Shown here piece after piece: positions 24,613 through 31,651 of a stretch of DNA of 34,075 nucleotides. The notes under the pieces were generated by a model, which was not told the origin of the DNA, did no database searches, and saw nothing but the letters and a program-made list of their open reading frames with translations. The position numbers were made by a program, and so were the translations under genes. This DNA is from a virus, in IMG/VR virus record IMGVR_UViG_3300025128_006394, positions 1 through 34,075 of that record. The stretch is one strand, 5' to 3'. The first letter of the stretch is position 1, and each line of letters begins with the position of its first letter.

Positions 24613-25610
24613 TCTCTTCTTAGCTCCTCCAAACCCTTCATTATATCTTCTTTGCTAAGATCAGAGTTCTGACCATCTACATATTTTTGTATAAGATCAT
24701 CTGTTACCTGGAATACATCACCTCCAGGGGTAAAGCTAGACTGCTCCTCACCTTTTTCTTCCTCTACGGGCTTAAATTTTATGTCTAAATACTTAATTTT
24801 ATACTTATCAATCAACCACTTCTTGAATCTCATGTCTGGCACTCCGTCAAGCTCACTCATAAATATTCTTAGTATGGTAAAATAGTTTTCATCCTGTAAC
24901 CAGTGAGTTTGTTTGTTTTTTAGATCTGAGTAATCAAGAATGACATGTCGTATACCCCAAGTAATCTCATTCTTCTTGAAGCTCCACTGATCATCTTCAT
25001 GTTCTAGAACACCATAGTAACTAGTTTTACCAGATTCTTGAAATGATGTAGTGTAAGGGGTACCCATTAGAGTAACCCTTGCCTCTTCCCTGAACGTGTG
25101 TATGTGACCTAAAAAAGTGGGATTGTTAAAATTACTCCGTTTAATGCTGAAGTCAGCATTGCCAATACTATTAAGGCACCCATCAAATCCAAAATGTCCA
25201 AAAACAAAATTTCCTTTTGGAACAGAAGATAGCGCCTCCTCAATAGTTTTTTGGTTTTCATAATGAGGTATAAAAGTGTATTTACCTACAGTTTTTGTAT
25301 GTGTTATTACGTTCTCTGAATACAGGGACAAGGCCGTTACCCCGTCATCTGATTTTGTCTCTGATTCGTGATTACCTCTAATTAGGAATACCTTTGTTTT
25401 TACGTATACAGAACTAAGAACCTCTCTAAATTTTAGAAGTTCTGTAGGTGTAGGTCTTCTATTATGAAAAATATCACCAAGAAAGATTATATTGTCTAAA
25501 TCCTTCTCAGCACAGACTATCCTAGATATAGCCTCTATCTGAGCATCTATATACCCAGGTATAGAGGGAACATTCTTTATGTGCGTATCACCAATTATTA
25601 AAGTCTTCAT
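24609..25610 (-). CDS. SbcD/gp47-like nuclease
   Basis: 333 aa, calcineurin-like phosphoesterase with GDTHIK (7-12), LGDIFHNRRP (44-53), RGNHES (78-83), FGHFGFDG and LGHIHTF, all metal-binding motifs of Mre11/SbcD. It is the nuclease partner of the gp46-like ATPase. ATGA overlaps connect it to ThyX upstream and gp46 downstream. The last 40 residues are acidic and probably contact gp46. Confidence 0.95.
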   Translation of the reverse strand: MKTLIIGDTHIKNVPSIPGYIDAQIEAISRIVCAEKDLDNIIFLGDIFHNRRPTPTELLKFREVLSSVYVKTKVFLIRGNHESETKSDDGVTALSLYSENVITHTKTVGKYTFIPHYENQKTIEEALSSVPKGNFVFGHFGFDGCLNSIGNADFSIKRSNFNNPTFLGHIHTFREEARVTLMGTPYTTSFQESGKTSYYGVLEHEDDQWSFKKNEITWGIRHVILDYSDLKNKQTHWLQDENYFTILRIFMSELDGVPDMRFKKWLIDKYKIKYLDIKFKPVEEEKGEEQSSFTPGGDVFQVTDDLIQKYVDGQNSDLSKEDIMKGLEELRRE

Positions 25611-26377
25611 TCCACAATGCTCTCATAAGTGACTCCCATTCTGGACAAGTCTTCTGAGACTAATTGGTATATACCCAAGGCACATTTCCTTATTTCAAAT
25701 TGAGCGTCTGGTTTAAGCCTCTGCCTTAGGAAGTGCATCAATGATTGCAAGGAAACGGTCCAATAAGCCTCAGTATAAATAGCTGTTGGGAGTATAAGTC
25801 TAGCTAATTCTTTAGCCACACCAGCAGACAGTATCTCTTTATATTGTTCATAGGCTTGACTATACTGATCTTTAAAGACATCCCTATATGCATCGGTCCT
25901 AGTTTTACCCCAGCCTAAATCCCCACTAGACTGCTTAGAACCATGACCAGTATTACCCCTCATCTTTCTGGGAACGTAGAATTCAGGCTCTAACTTTTTA
26001 TATCTTCCAGACAATTCATTCCAAGAACATCCCTTATCATCGTCGTAAAACAAATCAAAAGCTTCTACGGATACTGGCTCCCCATCCACTTCATACTTCC
26101 TCCAAGAGGACCCTACCTGATACTTAGTCCATTGTCTAAATGCAAACAGAGGTGCTCGTATATGGAAAGTATAGAAAGCGTGTCTGAACGGACTGGTGTG
26201 ATCATGTTTCCATAAATACCTAACGAGGCCCTTATCCTCCTTCGTAAACTCATTAGAGGAATTTCCGTAGGAGCATCTTGCCGCGTTTACCACAGACAGT
26301 CCAGGATCTTTTGAAGCTCCAACTAACTCTACAAACCCAAAATTGTCATCAAGACAATATACTCTATTGCTTTCCAT
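25607..26377 (-). CDS. thyX: ThyX-family flavin-dependent thymidylate synthase (variant signature)
   Basis: 256 aa. Converts dUMP to dTMP with FAD and methylenetetrahydrofolate in the standard family. Family features: FRHAFYTFHI, FAFRQW (79-83), WNELSGRY (119-126) and C-terminal LMHFLRQRLKPDAQFEIR. The usual motif is RQWxRHRxxSxNExSxRY; here RHR is replaced by KYQ (85-87), and about 28 extra residues (including VEAFDLFYDDDKG) separate RQW from WNELSGRY. The frame is open, so the insertion is real. It could be an ordinary ThyX with an altered FAD site or an enzyme making a modified pyrimidine. It sits with gp47 and a small protein in the replication operon. Confidence 0.85.
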   Translation of the reverse strand: MESNRVYCLDDNFGFVELVGASKDPGLSVVNAARCSYGNSSNEFTKEDKGLVRYLWKHDHTSPFRHAFYTFHIRAPLFAFRQWTKYQVGSSWRKYEVDGEPVSVEAFDLFYDDDKGCSWNELSGRYKKLEPEFYVPRKMRGNTGHGSKQSSGDLGWGKTRTDAYRDVFKDQYSQAYEQYKEILSAGVAKELARLILPTAIYTEAYWTVSLQSLMHFLRQRLKPDAQFEIRKCALGIYQLVSEDLSRMGVTYESIVE

Positions 26378-26561
26378 ATTTATTCTTAATATCTCTAAGT
26401 TTTCTTGCCGAATTTAAATCATTCTTATGAGATCCAGTAAAGGTCATAATAGGAACAGAACCCTTATCGATAATATCCTCAGCATAAAAACCTAGATACT
26501 CAATAAGCTCTAACAGAAATCTTACATCACTTGAACAGGTCGTTTTCTTTTTCTTAGACAT
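26364..26561 (-). CDS. Hypothetical protein, 65 aa
   Basis: A small basic-start protein with a lysine-rich N-terminus, a hydrophobic stretch near 15-27 (FLLELIEYLGFYAE) and a basic tail. I do not recognise it. It overlaps the polymerase C-terminal ORF by 8 nt and thyX by 14 nt, a typical operon arrangement that supports its being translated. Confidence 0.6.
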   Translation of the reverse strand: MSKKKKTTCSSDVRFLLELIEYLGFYAEDIIDKGSVPIMTFTGSHKNDLNSARKLRDIKNKYGKQ

Positions 26562-27699
26562 TAATGCTATCTAGATATTGAGTAACTTCATCTCTATTAG
26601 TTATTACACCATTTTCTAAAAAAGCCTCAATGCCATCACCAAAACTTGAGCCTACCAACATCTCTATAGAAAGAGGAACATCAAGCTTTATACCAAACCT
26701 ATTCGTCATAATAGGATTCTGGACCATATAATAGTCTATGATCTTTAAAGCCTCGTCTAATTCCTCTAACTCAACCAAAAATTCCCCAGAGTCATGCACA
26801 GTCTGACATATTCTAGACTTCATTCCCCTATGCCTGAACTCTCTACCTATACCCAATAAAGAACATAATAATATGTCTGAAGCAACACTTTGAATAGTAA
26901 AGTTCAACCCTTGCCTAAGTGCTTTCTTGGCTACCTTAGGATTTCTTGAATCTACATTCTGTAAATGTCTGCGTCTTCCGAAAAGGGAGTAAGCATACTT
27001 ATTATCTCTAATATTTTCATAGATAAAATCCATATACGGTTGGATACTATCGTAAACTTCAAACCAAGAATCCATTACAGCCCTGGCTTGCTCAACGGTC
27101 TTTCCTATGTTAGGGGCTAGAGTTGCTTCTGTTCCCCCATATACAATAAGGAAGGAGGTTGCTTTTGCTTCTTGTCTTTCTAATCTACTAAGATCTTTCC
27201 TACTCTTTCCATGAATTAGTTCTGCTGTATACCAGTGCAAATCATCATTCTCAATGAATGCCTTCTGCATCTTTTTCTCTTTTGCCACATGAGACAATAC
27301 ACGTAACTCCATAGCAGAATAATCAACAGTAACAAAAGCGTAGCCAGGAGGGGCTACTACCATTGACCTTATGTTGTATTCTCCCTCTTCCCTGGGCAGG
27401 GTGTGGAAAGATACCCCCTTAGGCTTCTTGTTACCAGCGGAATATTTTGAACAGGACAATCTTCCAGTAACTGTACCATCAAAATTGTAAGTGCAGTAAA
27501 TCTTATTTTCACCGTTGTATTCTACGGATCTTTCCATGCCTCCTATGTAAGTAGACTCTAATTTCTTAGTCTTTCTAAACTCAAGAAGATCCATTATAAA
27601 CTTCTGAGCCTCTTTCAAATCAGAAGTTGATTTACCGTGGATTACGCTGGAGCTAACCTGCTCGTCCTCTTTTCTCTGTCTCCAATTTCTTCTAGACAT
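26554..27699 (-). CDS. DNA polymerase family A, C-terminal part (palm and fingers)
   Basis: 381 aa carrying the catalytic core: FRKTKKLESTY, TGRLSCS, motif A VDYSAMELRV (D126, E131), motif B RQEAKATSFLIVYG (R175, K179, F183), QSVASDI and motif C TVHDSG (H302-D303). Motif C has Ser in place of the usual Glu after HD. The 762-type position is Phe, a residue associated with virulent phages in surveys of viral PolA. The ATG overlaps the TAG of the middle piece by 8 nt, and the pieces are offset by one base, so this is a separate ORF or needs +1 frameshifting. The N-terminal 20 residues replace the expected linker of a single-chain enzyme. Confidence 0.93.
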   Translation of the reverse strand: MSRRNWRQRKEDEQVSSSVIHGKSTSDLKEAQKFIMDLLEFRKTKKLESTYIGGMERSVEYNGENKIYCTYNFDGTVTGRLSCSKYSAGNKKPKGVSFHTLPREEGEYNIRSMVVAPPGYAFVTVDYSAMELRVLSHVAKEKKMQKAFIENDDLHWYTAELIHGKSRKDLSRLERQEAKATSFLIVYGGTEATLAPNIGKTVEQARAVMDSWFEVYDSIQPYMDFIYENIRDNKYAYSLFGRRRHLQNVDSRNPKVAKKALRQGLNFTIQSVASDILLCSLLGIGREFRHRGMKSRICQTVHDSGEFLVELEELDEALKIIDYYMVQNPIMTNRFGIKLDVPLSIEMLVGSSFGDGIEAFLENGVITNRDEVTQYLDSINV

Positions 27700-28177
27700 C
27701 TGGCCTCGTCAATAATTCAAACTCTATTTGCTCTAGTAATTGTTCCAAAGCGTCCTTAGCCACTTTGGGGGCCTCATTATCCGTGAACTGAGGAGGGAAC
27801 AGTCCAAACCCTTTGTCATCTAGAAATAATATTTTCCCTATATCATCATTTGATGTTAAGCTATATTTAGTATTAACTTTATCAGACTCATACATGCTGT
27901 CTTCTTTCCTGATATTATTGTTTCTTATAGCTCTACCAATGCGAGTAACTGCATCAAGGTCTACGCAATTCCCATCAAATTCCATCTCTAGGAATTCGTC
28001 TGAGACTGGGCAAAGAAGATCTTTGTATAAGTTCCACCTATCATCTCCCCTGAGAATTTCCTCAAACTTATTAAACAGCTTTAAAGTAAAGTAGGAGTCC
28101 CAACAATTTCCCTCTATACAATCAGGCAGAGAGATGCTTGCCCAATCAAAGGTCTTAGGATTGTCTATAGTAAGCAT
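27692..28177 (-). CDS. DNA polymerase family A, middle part (exonuclease end and thumb)
   Basis: 161 aa matching the stretch of PolA between the exonuclease Exo II motif and the palm: FDWASISLPDCIEGNCWDSYFTLKLF corresponds in position to the Exo III region in PolA (D in NCWD), EMEFDGNCVDLDAV to the thumb start, and TDNEAPKVAKDALEQLLEQ to the pre-palm helix. The Exo III tyrosine position is Gly. It cannot be a polymerase alone. It begins 7 nt after the stop of the glycosyltransferase gene, with no Shine-Dalgarno site, and an in-frame stop lies two codons upstream. The stop overlaps the palm ORF start by 8 nt. Confidence 0.85.
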   Translation of the reverse strand: MLTIDNPKTFDWASISLPDCIEGNCWDSYFTLKLFNKFEEILRGDDRWNLYKDLLCPVSDEFLEMEFDGNCVDLDAVTRIGRAIRNNNIRKEDSMYESDKVNTKYSLTSNDDIGKILFLDDKGFGLFPPQFTDNEAPKVAKDALEQLLEQIEFELLTRPDV

Positions 28178-28184
28178 GTATTAT

Positions 28185-29048
28185 CTAAGTATTAGGTTTG
28201 GTCCAAACAACTTTATCATCACCAACATTTCCCTCACCAACTTTCCTTAGATTATACTTATGAAGGTTACCGATTACTTCCTTAGCCTCCGTCAAATCTT
28301 TCTCAAAAGAGCTAGTAATGTCCTCCTCCGATTGAGTCCAATGATCACATAGGCCTTGTTCAGCAGTCCACTCTGATCTCCTGGAGAGAAGCTGCTTCCT
28401 CCTCCTCACTTTATAGTCTACGGACAGGTCTTTATAGTGTAGAAGTTTAATATCATCCTTCTCACTCTCTTTCATTAAGTCTTCTCTAGCATAAAGACCG
28501 TGGGCACCATAACACAGCTTACTTCCATATCCAACCCTAGGATCAAATATAAGCCTCTTGTCCATTCCCTCACACCTCATTCCAGTCCTAACTTTATCTA
28601 CCAGAAGTTCTCCGTCATGTTCAGGAAAATCCTCGGAAATCATTTCAAACCCCATAACTGTGGGGTAATTAATACCAGAGAGCATATAGCCCTCCAAAAG
28701 TCCCCTCATGTTTGGATGGTAATAGAATTCGTCGCAGTCTGCTATTATAACCCAATCGGCACCCTTTCCATACTTCTTAAAGCAGTTTTCCTTAACGAAA
28801 TTAAGCATTCTTTCGTCGTAAACAGGAGCTATACCACTCACACTTTTTTCTTCCTCTGACAGTAAGGAGGGATCTACGCACCATTGCTCTACTTGAACTT
28901 TATTATACTGGGACGCTATTTCTAAAGACTTATCATCTGATGCATTGTCTAGTAACACAATTCTATCACAAAATTGTGAGTAGTGATCTAACGTAAAAGG
29001 AAGAATTTCCTCCTCATTCCAACATACAATATAAGCTTCTATATTCAT
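28185..29048 (-). CDS. GT2/GT92-like glycosyltransferase inside the polymerase gene set
   Basis: 287 aa. YIVCWNEEEILPFTLDHY, IVLLDNASDDKS and WVIIADCDEFYYHPN (acidic metal motif) show a GT-A transferase of the Glyco_tranf_2_4/GT92 kind; LLHYKDLS and the basic RRRKQLLSRR segment lie near the C-terminus. Its ATG overlaps the stop of the UDG-exonuclease ORF (TAATG) and its stop precedes the polymerase middle ORF by 7 nt. It interrupts the polymerase between Exo II and Exo III. It is isolated from the main glycan block 11 kb away, so a role with DNA or virion is possible but unproven. Confidence 0.85.
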   Translation of the reverse strand: MNIEAYIVCWNEEEILPFTLDHYSQFCDRIVLLDNASDDKSLEIASQYNKVQVEQWCVDPSLLSEEEKSVSGIAPVYDERMLNFVKENCFKKYGKGADWVIIADCDEFYYHPNMRGLLEGYMLSGINYPTVMGFEMISEDFPEHDGELLVDKVRTGMRCEGMDKRLIFDPRVGYGSKLCYGAHGLYAREDLMKESEKDDIKLLHYKDLSVDYKVRRRKQLLSRRSEWTAEQGLCDHWTQSEEDITSSFEKDLTEAKEVIGNLHKYNLRKVGEGNVGDDKVVWTKPNT

Positions 29049-30091
29049 TATAAATCCTGTAACTCATCAGCAAAATACTCGGTTACCAAACTTTTAAGGC
29101 CGTTTGGAGCGTCCTCCCGTATAAGTTTAGCCAACAATTTAGTATCCCAAGTGGTACCCTCAGCGCACCTTATATTATACCTCAAGAGAAATTTTCTATC
29201 AAAAGTATGATTTTGAAATATTTTTTTATTATTTTTATTGCCTAAGACCTCAGAAATAAACTCCAGAACTTTTTTCCTATCGTATTCAGAAAACGGAGTG
29301 AATCTGTGATCAATAGGTAAACAGACATTTCCATCAGAAAAAGAAAATGCGATAGTTTGGATGAGATCCTTTTTAAAATCGAGTCCTGTTGTTTCAATGT
29401 CAATTCCTATTGGTTCCTCTGTTGTTTTAAGAAAGCCATAATTTTCAAGTTGCTTAATATCATGAATACCCTCATAAGAGAACTTACTCTTATCTACTAT
29501 ACCAAGTATATACTTATTATACCCGTTCCTAATGTCAAGTTCAAACAAATATCGCATTCTAGGTTCTTGAACAACTGCAAAAGGATGATATAGTGCTACC
29601 ACCCTACAAACATGTCCCTTCTCCGTCTTATACTCGTAGGAAGTCCCTCTTTTGTCTCCGATACCTGATTTTTTCGTTAGCATTTTTAGGGCTAAATTAC
29701 CACAGGCAAATATTAACTTTGGCTTAAGCTTATCAACCATAGGATCCAGATAATTTCTACAAGAATTCATAGACACTGGATTCATGTCCGATTCAAGCAT
29801 ATTAGGACACTTTACAGAAGCTGCGAAATCTATACGAAGGCCATCTCTAATATGGTCATACATGGGATGTAAGCAATCAACTATAAGATCTCTTTCTTCC
29901 GTCCTAAAAGCCTTGCTGTCCCCATAATTCCACTTAACACTATCAGAAAGGAAGAGTATATCCAATTCCTCCATGGACTCATAGTCTTTTATACAATGCC
30001 TTGGCTTATTCTTTTTTAGAACTGGGCACCCAACGCAGTGTGATTCTGAAGCCTCAACTGGGCCAGAGAATAAATCTTCTAAATCGCTCAT
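29048..30091 (-). CDS. Uracil-DNA-glycosylase-like domain fused to PolA 3'-5' exonuclease N-part
   Basis: 347 aa. Residues 1-200 resemble the family 4 UDG/SPO1-polymerase N-domain: C19-x2-C22 and C95-x15-C111 match the [4Fe-4S] cysteine spacing of that family; IFACGNLALKML and ALYHPFAV follow. The catalytic GEAPG-type motif is replaced by SDSVKW, so glycosylase activity is doubtful. Residues 225-347 are the exonuclease start: GIDIETTGLDF (D231, E233), NHTFDRKFLL (Exo II, D298) and TWDTKLLAKLI. The chain stops before Exo III, which is in the ORF at 27692-28177. The three pieces may assemble into a proofreading polymerase with an Fe-S uracil-recognition domain. A divergent CTATAATA box lies just before its ATG on the other strand. 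Confidence 0.85.
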   Translation of the reverse strand: MSDLEDLFSGPVEASESHCVGCPVLKKNKPRHCIKDYESMEELDILFLSDSVKWNYGDSKAFRTEERDLIVDCLHPMYDHIRDGLRIDFAASVKCPNMLESDMNPVSMNSCRNYLDPMVDKLKPKLIFACGNLALKMLTKKSGIGDKRGTSYEYKTEKGHVCRVVALYHPFAVVQEPRMRYLFELDIRNGYNKYILGIVDKSKFSYEGIHDIKQLENYGFLKTTEEPIGIDIETTGLDFKKDLIQTIAFSFSDGNVCLPIDHRFTPFSEYDRKKVLEFISEVLGNKNNKKIFQNHTFDRKFLLRYNIRCAEGTTWDTKLLAKLIREDAPNGLKSLVTEYFADELQDL

Positions 30092-30099
30092 CTATAATA
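30092..30099 (+). promoter_or_regulatory. CTATAATA box, 4 nt before the sigma gene ATG
   Basis: Exact CTATAATA on the plus strand, then CTGT and ATG at 30104. No Shine-Dalgarno site or -35-like element is apparent. The gap between the divergent sigma and UDG-exonuclease genes is only 12 nt, so it must hold the whole plus-strand promoter region apart from sequence within the opposing gene. Confidence 0.55.
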
Positions 30100-30103
30100 C
30101 TGT

Positions 30104-30460
30104 ATGCGTAATAATAAACACTATCTAGATAATGATAGATTTGAATTACTAATTAAAGAATACTATTCTGGAAATAGGGACAACGAGGAGGAACTAATGG
30201 CTATGTTTGATCTCCTCATTGTTAACATACTAAACGGATTTAATTTTGCCGTGGACGAGGACGATGCTAAGCAAGAAACCTTTCTGCTTATACTAAAGAT
30301 ACTAAAGAACTTTAGCAGTGAGAAAGGTTCCGCTTTTAATTACTTCACAACGTCTATTATGAACAACCTACGTTTAATCTATACGAAGAATAAAAAGCAT
30401 ACAGAGAAAATAAACAGGTATATCGAGTATAAGACTGGCTACAGCCCTAGTAGCTTATAG
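30104..30460 (+). CDS. gp55-like late sigma factor
   Basis: 118 aa. DEDDAKQETFLLILKILKNF (51-70) and GSAFNYFTTSIMNNLRLIYTKNKKH (75-99) form a sigma region 2-like core as in T4 gp55, which directs host RNA polymerase to late promoters with a -10 element only. It lacks region 4. It is on the plus strand against the replication operon, with a CTATAATA box directly before its ATG. It ends overlapping the thioredoxin-like gene by 22 nt, tail to tail. Its likely targets are the CTATAATA boxes in this window; this is inference. Confidence 0.82.
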   Translation: MRNNKHYLDNDRFELLIKEYYSGNRDNEEELMAMFDLLIVNILNGFNFAVDEDDAKQETFLLILKILKNFSSEKGSAFNYFTTSIMNNLRLIYTKNKKHTEKINRYIEYKTGYSPSSL

Positions 30461-30753
30461 ATTCTAGGCGTATACGATTCTACATCAACTTTATTAGTAT
30501 CCAACGTTACTAGCGTTGGAGTTTCAGTAACCTTAAATATAACGAAGGAATGAGGCATATTAAAACTGTCTACAACAAATAAAGGTGGGCCTTCGTAATT
30601 TCCCAATCTAGCATTAAGATACTGACTAATTTCATCCCACTCAGAGAGATAAAGAATTCTTACTTTAGCCTTATCTTTCTTCTGGTCCTTTAGGACCTTA
30701 TTTATCTGATTCTCTCTGGTAAGATAAATTAAGTTAGACTTCGCTTGTATCAT
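30439..30753 (-). CDS. Small thioredoxin-fold-like protein, 104 aa
   Basis: Unrecognised by family. ILYLSEWDEISQYL, FVVDSFNMPHSF and ETPTLVTLDTN are arranged like a thioredoxin fold, with a possible cis-proline in TPTLV, but there is no CxxC, so it cannot be a dithiol redox enzyme. It ends with RIYKLLGL. It overlaps the ribbon-helix-helix-like gene by 20 nt and the sigma gene by 22 nt at its tail, so it belongs to the minus-strand pair at 30439-31120. Confidence 0.55.
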   Translation of the reverse strand: MIQAKSNLIYLTRENQINKVLKDQKKDKAKVRILYLSEWDEISQYLNARLGNYEGPPLFVVDSFNMPHSFVIFKVTETPTLVTLDTNKVDVESYTPRIYKLLGL

Positions 30754-31120
30754 CTTTATCTTGTAATGATTTTATTCCTGGAATTTCAGAAGGTGCTTCC
30801 CCCTCAACTACTTCTTCGTGAGCACCATCAACCCCTATATTCTCCAAGCCGTCTGCCTGTTCTTTCATCTCGGCTTTGACCTTACTAACGACCTGAGCAT
30901 TCAGGGCTTCCATACCAGTAAAAAATACAACCCTAATGAAATCGTCCATAGGCATCTTAGGGTCCTTAAACACTTTTGCGTAATTTTTAAACGCAACAGC
31001 TTCCTCTTCCTTAAATTTAATTTGAAACTTCAATCTATTCCTGCTCCTTTCAGTATATGTTATCTGAACCCCATCTTGTTTTAGGGTAATCAATTGTTTG
31101 GATCCTTCCTCCAACATCAT
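30734..31120 (-). CDS. Small protein with ribbon-helix-helix-like topology, 128 aa
   Basis: No family recognised. RLKFQIKF (strand), EEEAVAFKNYAKVF (helix), PMDDFIRVVFFTGMEAL (helix) give the beta-helix-helix order of Arc/MetJ-type DNA-binding proteins. The C-terminal 45 residues are strongly acidic and probably disordered. Beside a sigma factor and in a divergent promoter gap, a transcription role is plausible. It starts with two ATG codons (31120 and 31117); 18 nt separate it from the nuclease gene. Confidence 0.55.
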   Translation of the reverse strand: MMLEEGSKQLITLKQDGVQITYTERSRNRLKFQIKFKEEEAVAFKNYAKVFKDPKMPMDDFIRVVFFTGMEALNAQVVSKVKAEMKEQADGLENIGVDGAHEEVVEGEAPSEIPGIKSLQDKDDTSEV

Positions 31121-31123
31121 GGA

Positions 31124-31131
31124 CTATAATA
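31124..31131 (+). promoter_or_regulatory. CTATAATA box, 7 nt before the nuclease ATG
   Basis: Exact CTATAATA on the plus strand, in the 18-nt divergent gap. The following G makes CTATAATAG, whose reverse complement CTATTATAG is nearly the same, so a weaker divergent start on the minus strand is possible. An AGAG precedes the ATG by 5 nt and may serve as a weak ribosome binding site. Confidence 0.5.
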
Positions 31132-31138
31132 GAGTATA

Positions 31139-31651
31139 ATGGAAGATAATTACGATCTATCTAAACTAAAAAACAAAAAGAAAAGAAAGAATAGTAGGGC
31201 CAAGGGTAACGCTTTTGAACGTAAAATAGCAGAGGCTCTTAATAAAAGATTCAACACAAAGGAATTTTGCAGGACCCCTGGGTCAGGAGCATTCGCTACT
31301 AGCCATAAGAACCTTCCTGAGCATCTAAAGCTATACGGAGACTTGATAACGCCGATCAATTTTCGTTACGTCATAGAGTGTAAGAAGGGATATAACAAAG
31401 AAAACATTTGTTCTTTTTTCTCAAAAAAATCTGAGATAAACTCTTTCATAAAGCAAGCAAATAAAGAATCAAAATATTCAAACAAGCCATTCATAATTAT
31501 ATTATGTCAAGACAGACAAAAACCTATATGTATATTAAATAAAGATAATATAAGTTATATGGATAGTGATTATTTAATATTTAATGATGAATATATAATA
31601 ACTACGTTAGAAAGTCTACTTAAGATAGAAGACTCTTTCTTCCTATATTAG
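31139..31651 (+). CDS. PD-(D/E)xK nuclease (Holliday-junction-resolvase-like)
   Basis: 170 aa. AKGNAFERKIAEALN (E27), RTPGSGAF, YGDLITP (D68) and YVIECKKGY (E80, K82) are the catalytic E, D and ExK of the PD-(D/E)xK fold in Hjc/RusA-independent resolvase-like nucleases. It may resolve branched DNA in replication and recombination. A lysine-rich N-terminus suggests DNA binding. The second half is very AT-rich (11 G+C in 60 bases at 31501-31560), in contrast to the conserved first half. It runs opposite to its neighbours, and its last 32 nt overlap the 813-aa gene tail. Confidence 0.8.
   Translation: MEDNYDLSKLKNKKKRKNSRAKGNAFERKIAEALNKRFNTKEFCRTPGSGAFATSHKNLPEHLKLYGDLITPINFRYVIECKKGYNKENICSFFSKKSEINSFIKQANKESKYSNKPFIIILCQDRQKPICILNKDNISYMDSDYLIFNDEYIITTLESLLKIEDSFFLY

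Noticed and set aside
28500-28859. Plus-strand open frame of 119 codons opposite the GT2/GT92-like gene
   Set aside because: Antisense shadow; the minus-strand gene has clear transferase motifs and TAATG coupling.
30444-30470. Weak inverted repeat (cctag / ctagg) at the convergent ends of the sigma and thioredoxin-like genes
   Set aside because: Only five pairs with a 12-nt loop and no T-run; not convincing as a bidirectional terminator.
31150-31359. Minus-strand open frame of 69 codons under the nuclease gene
   Set aside because: Antisense to the conserved PD-(D/E)xK motifs; no independent support.
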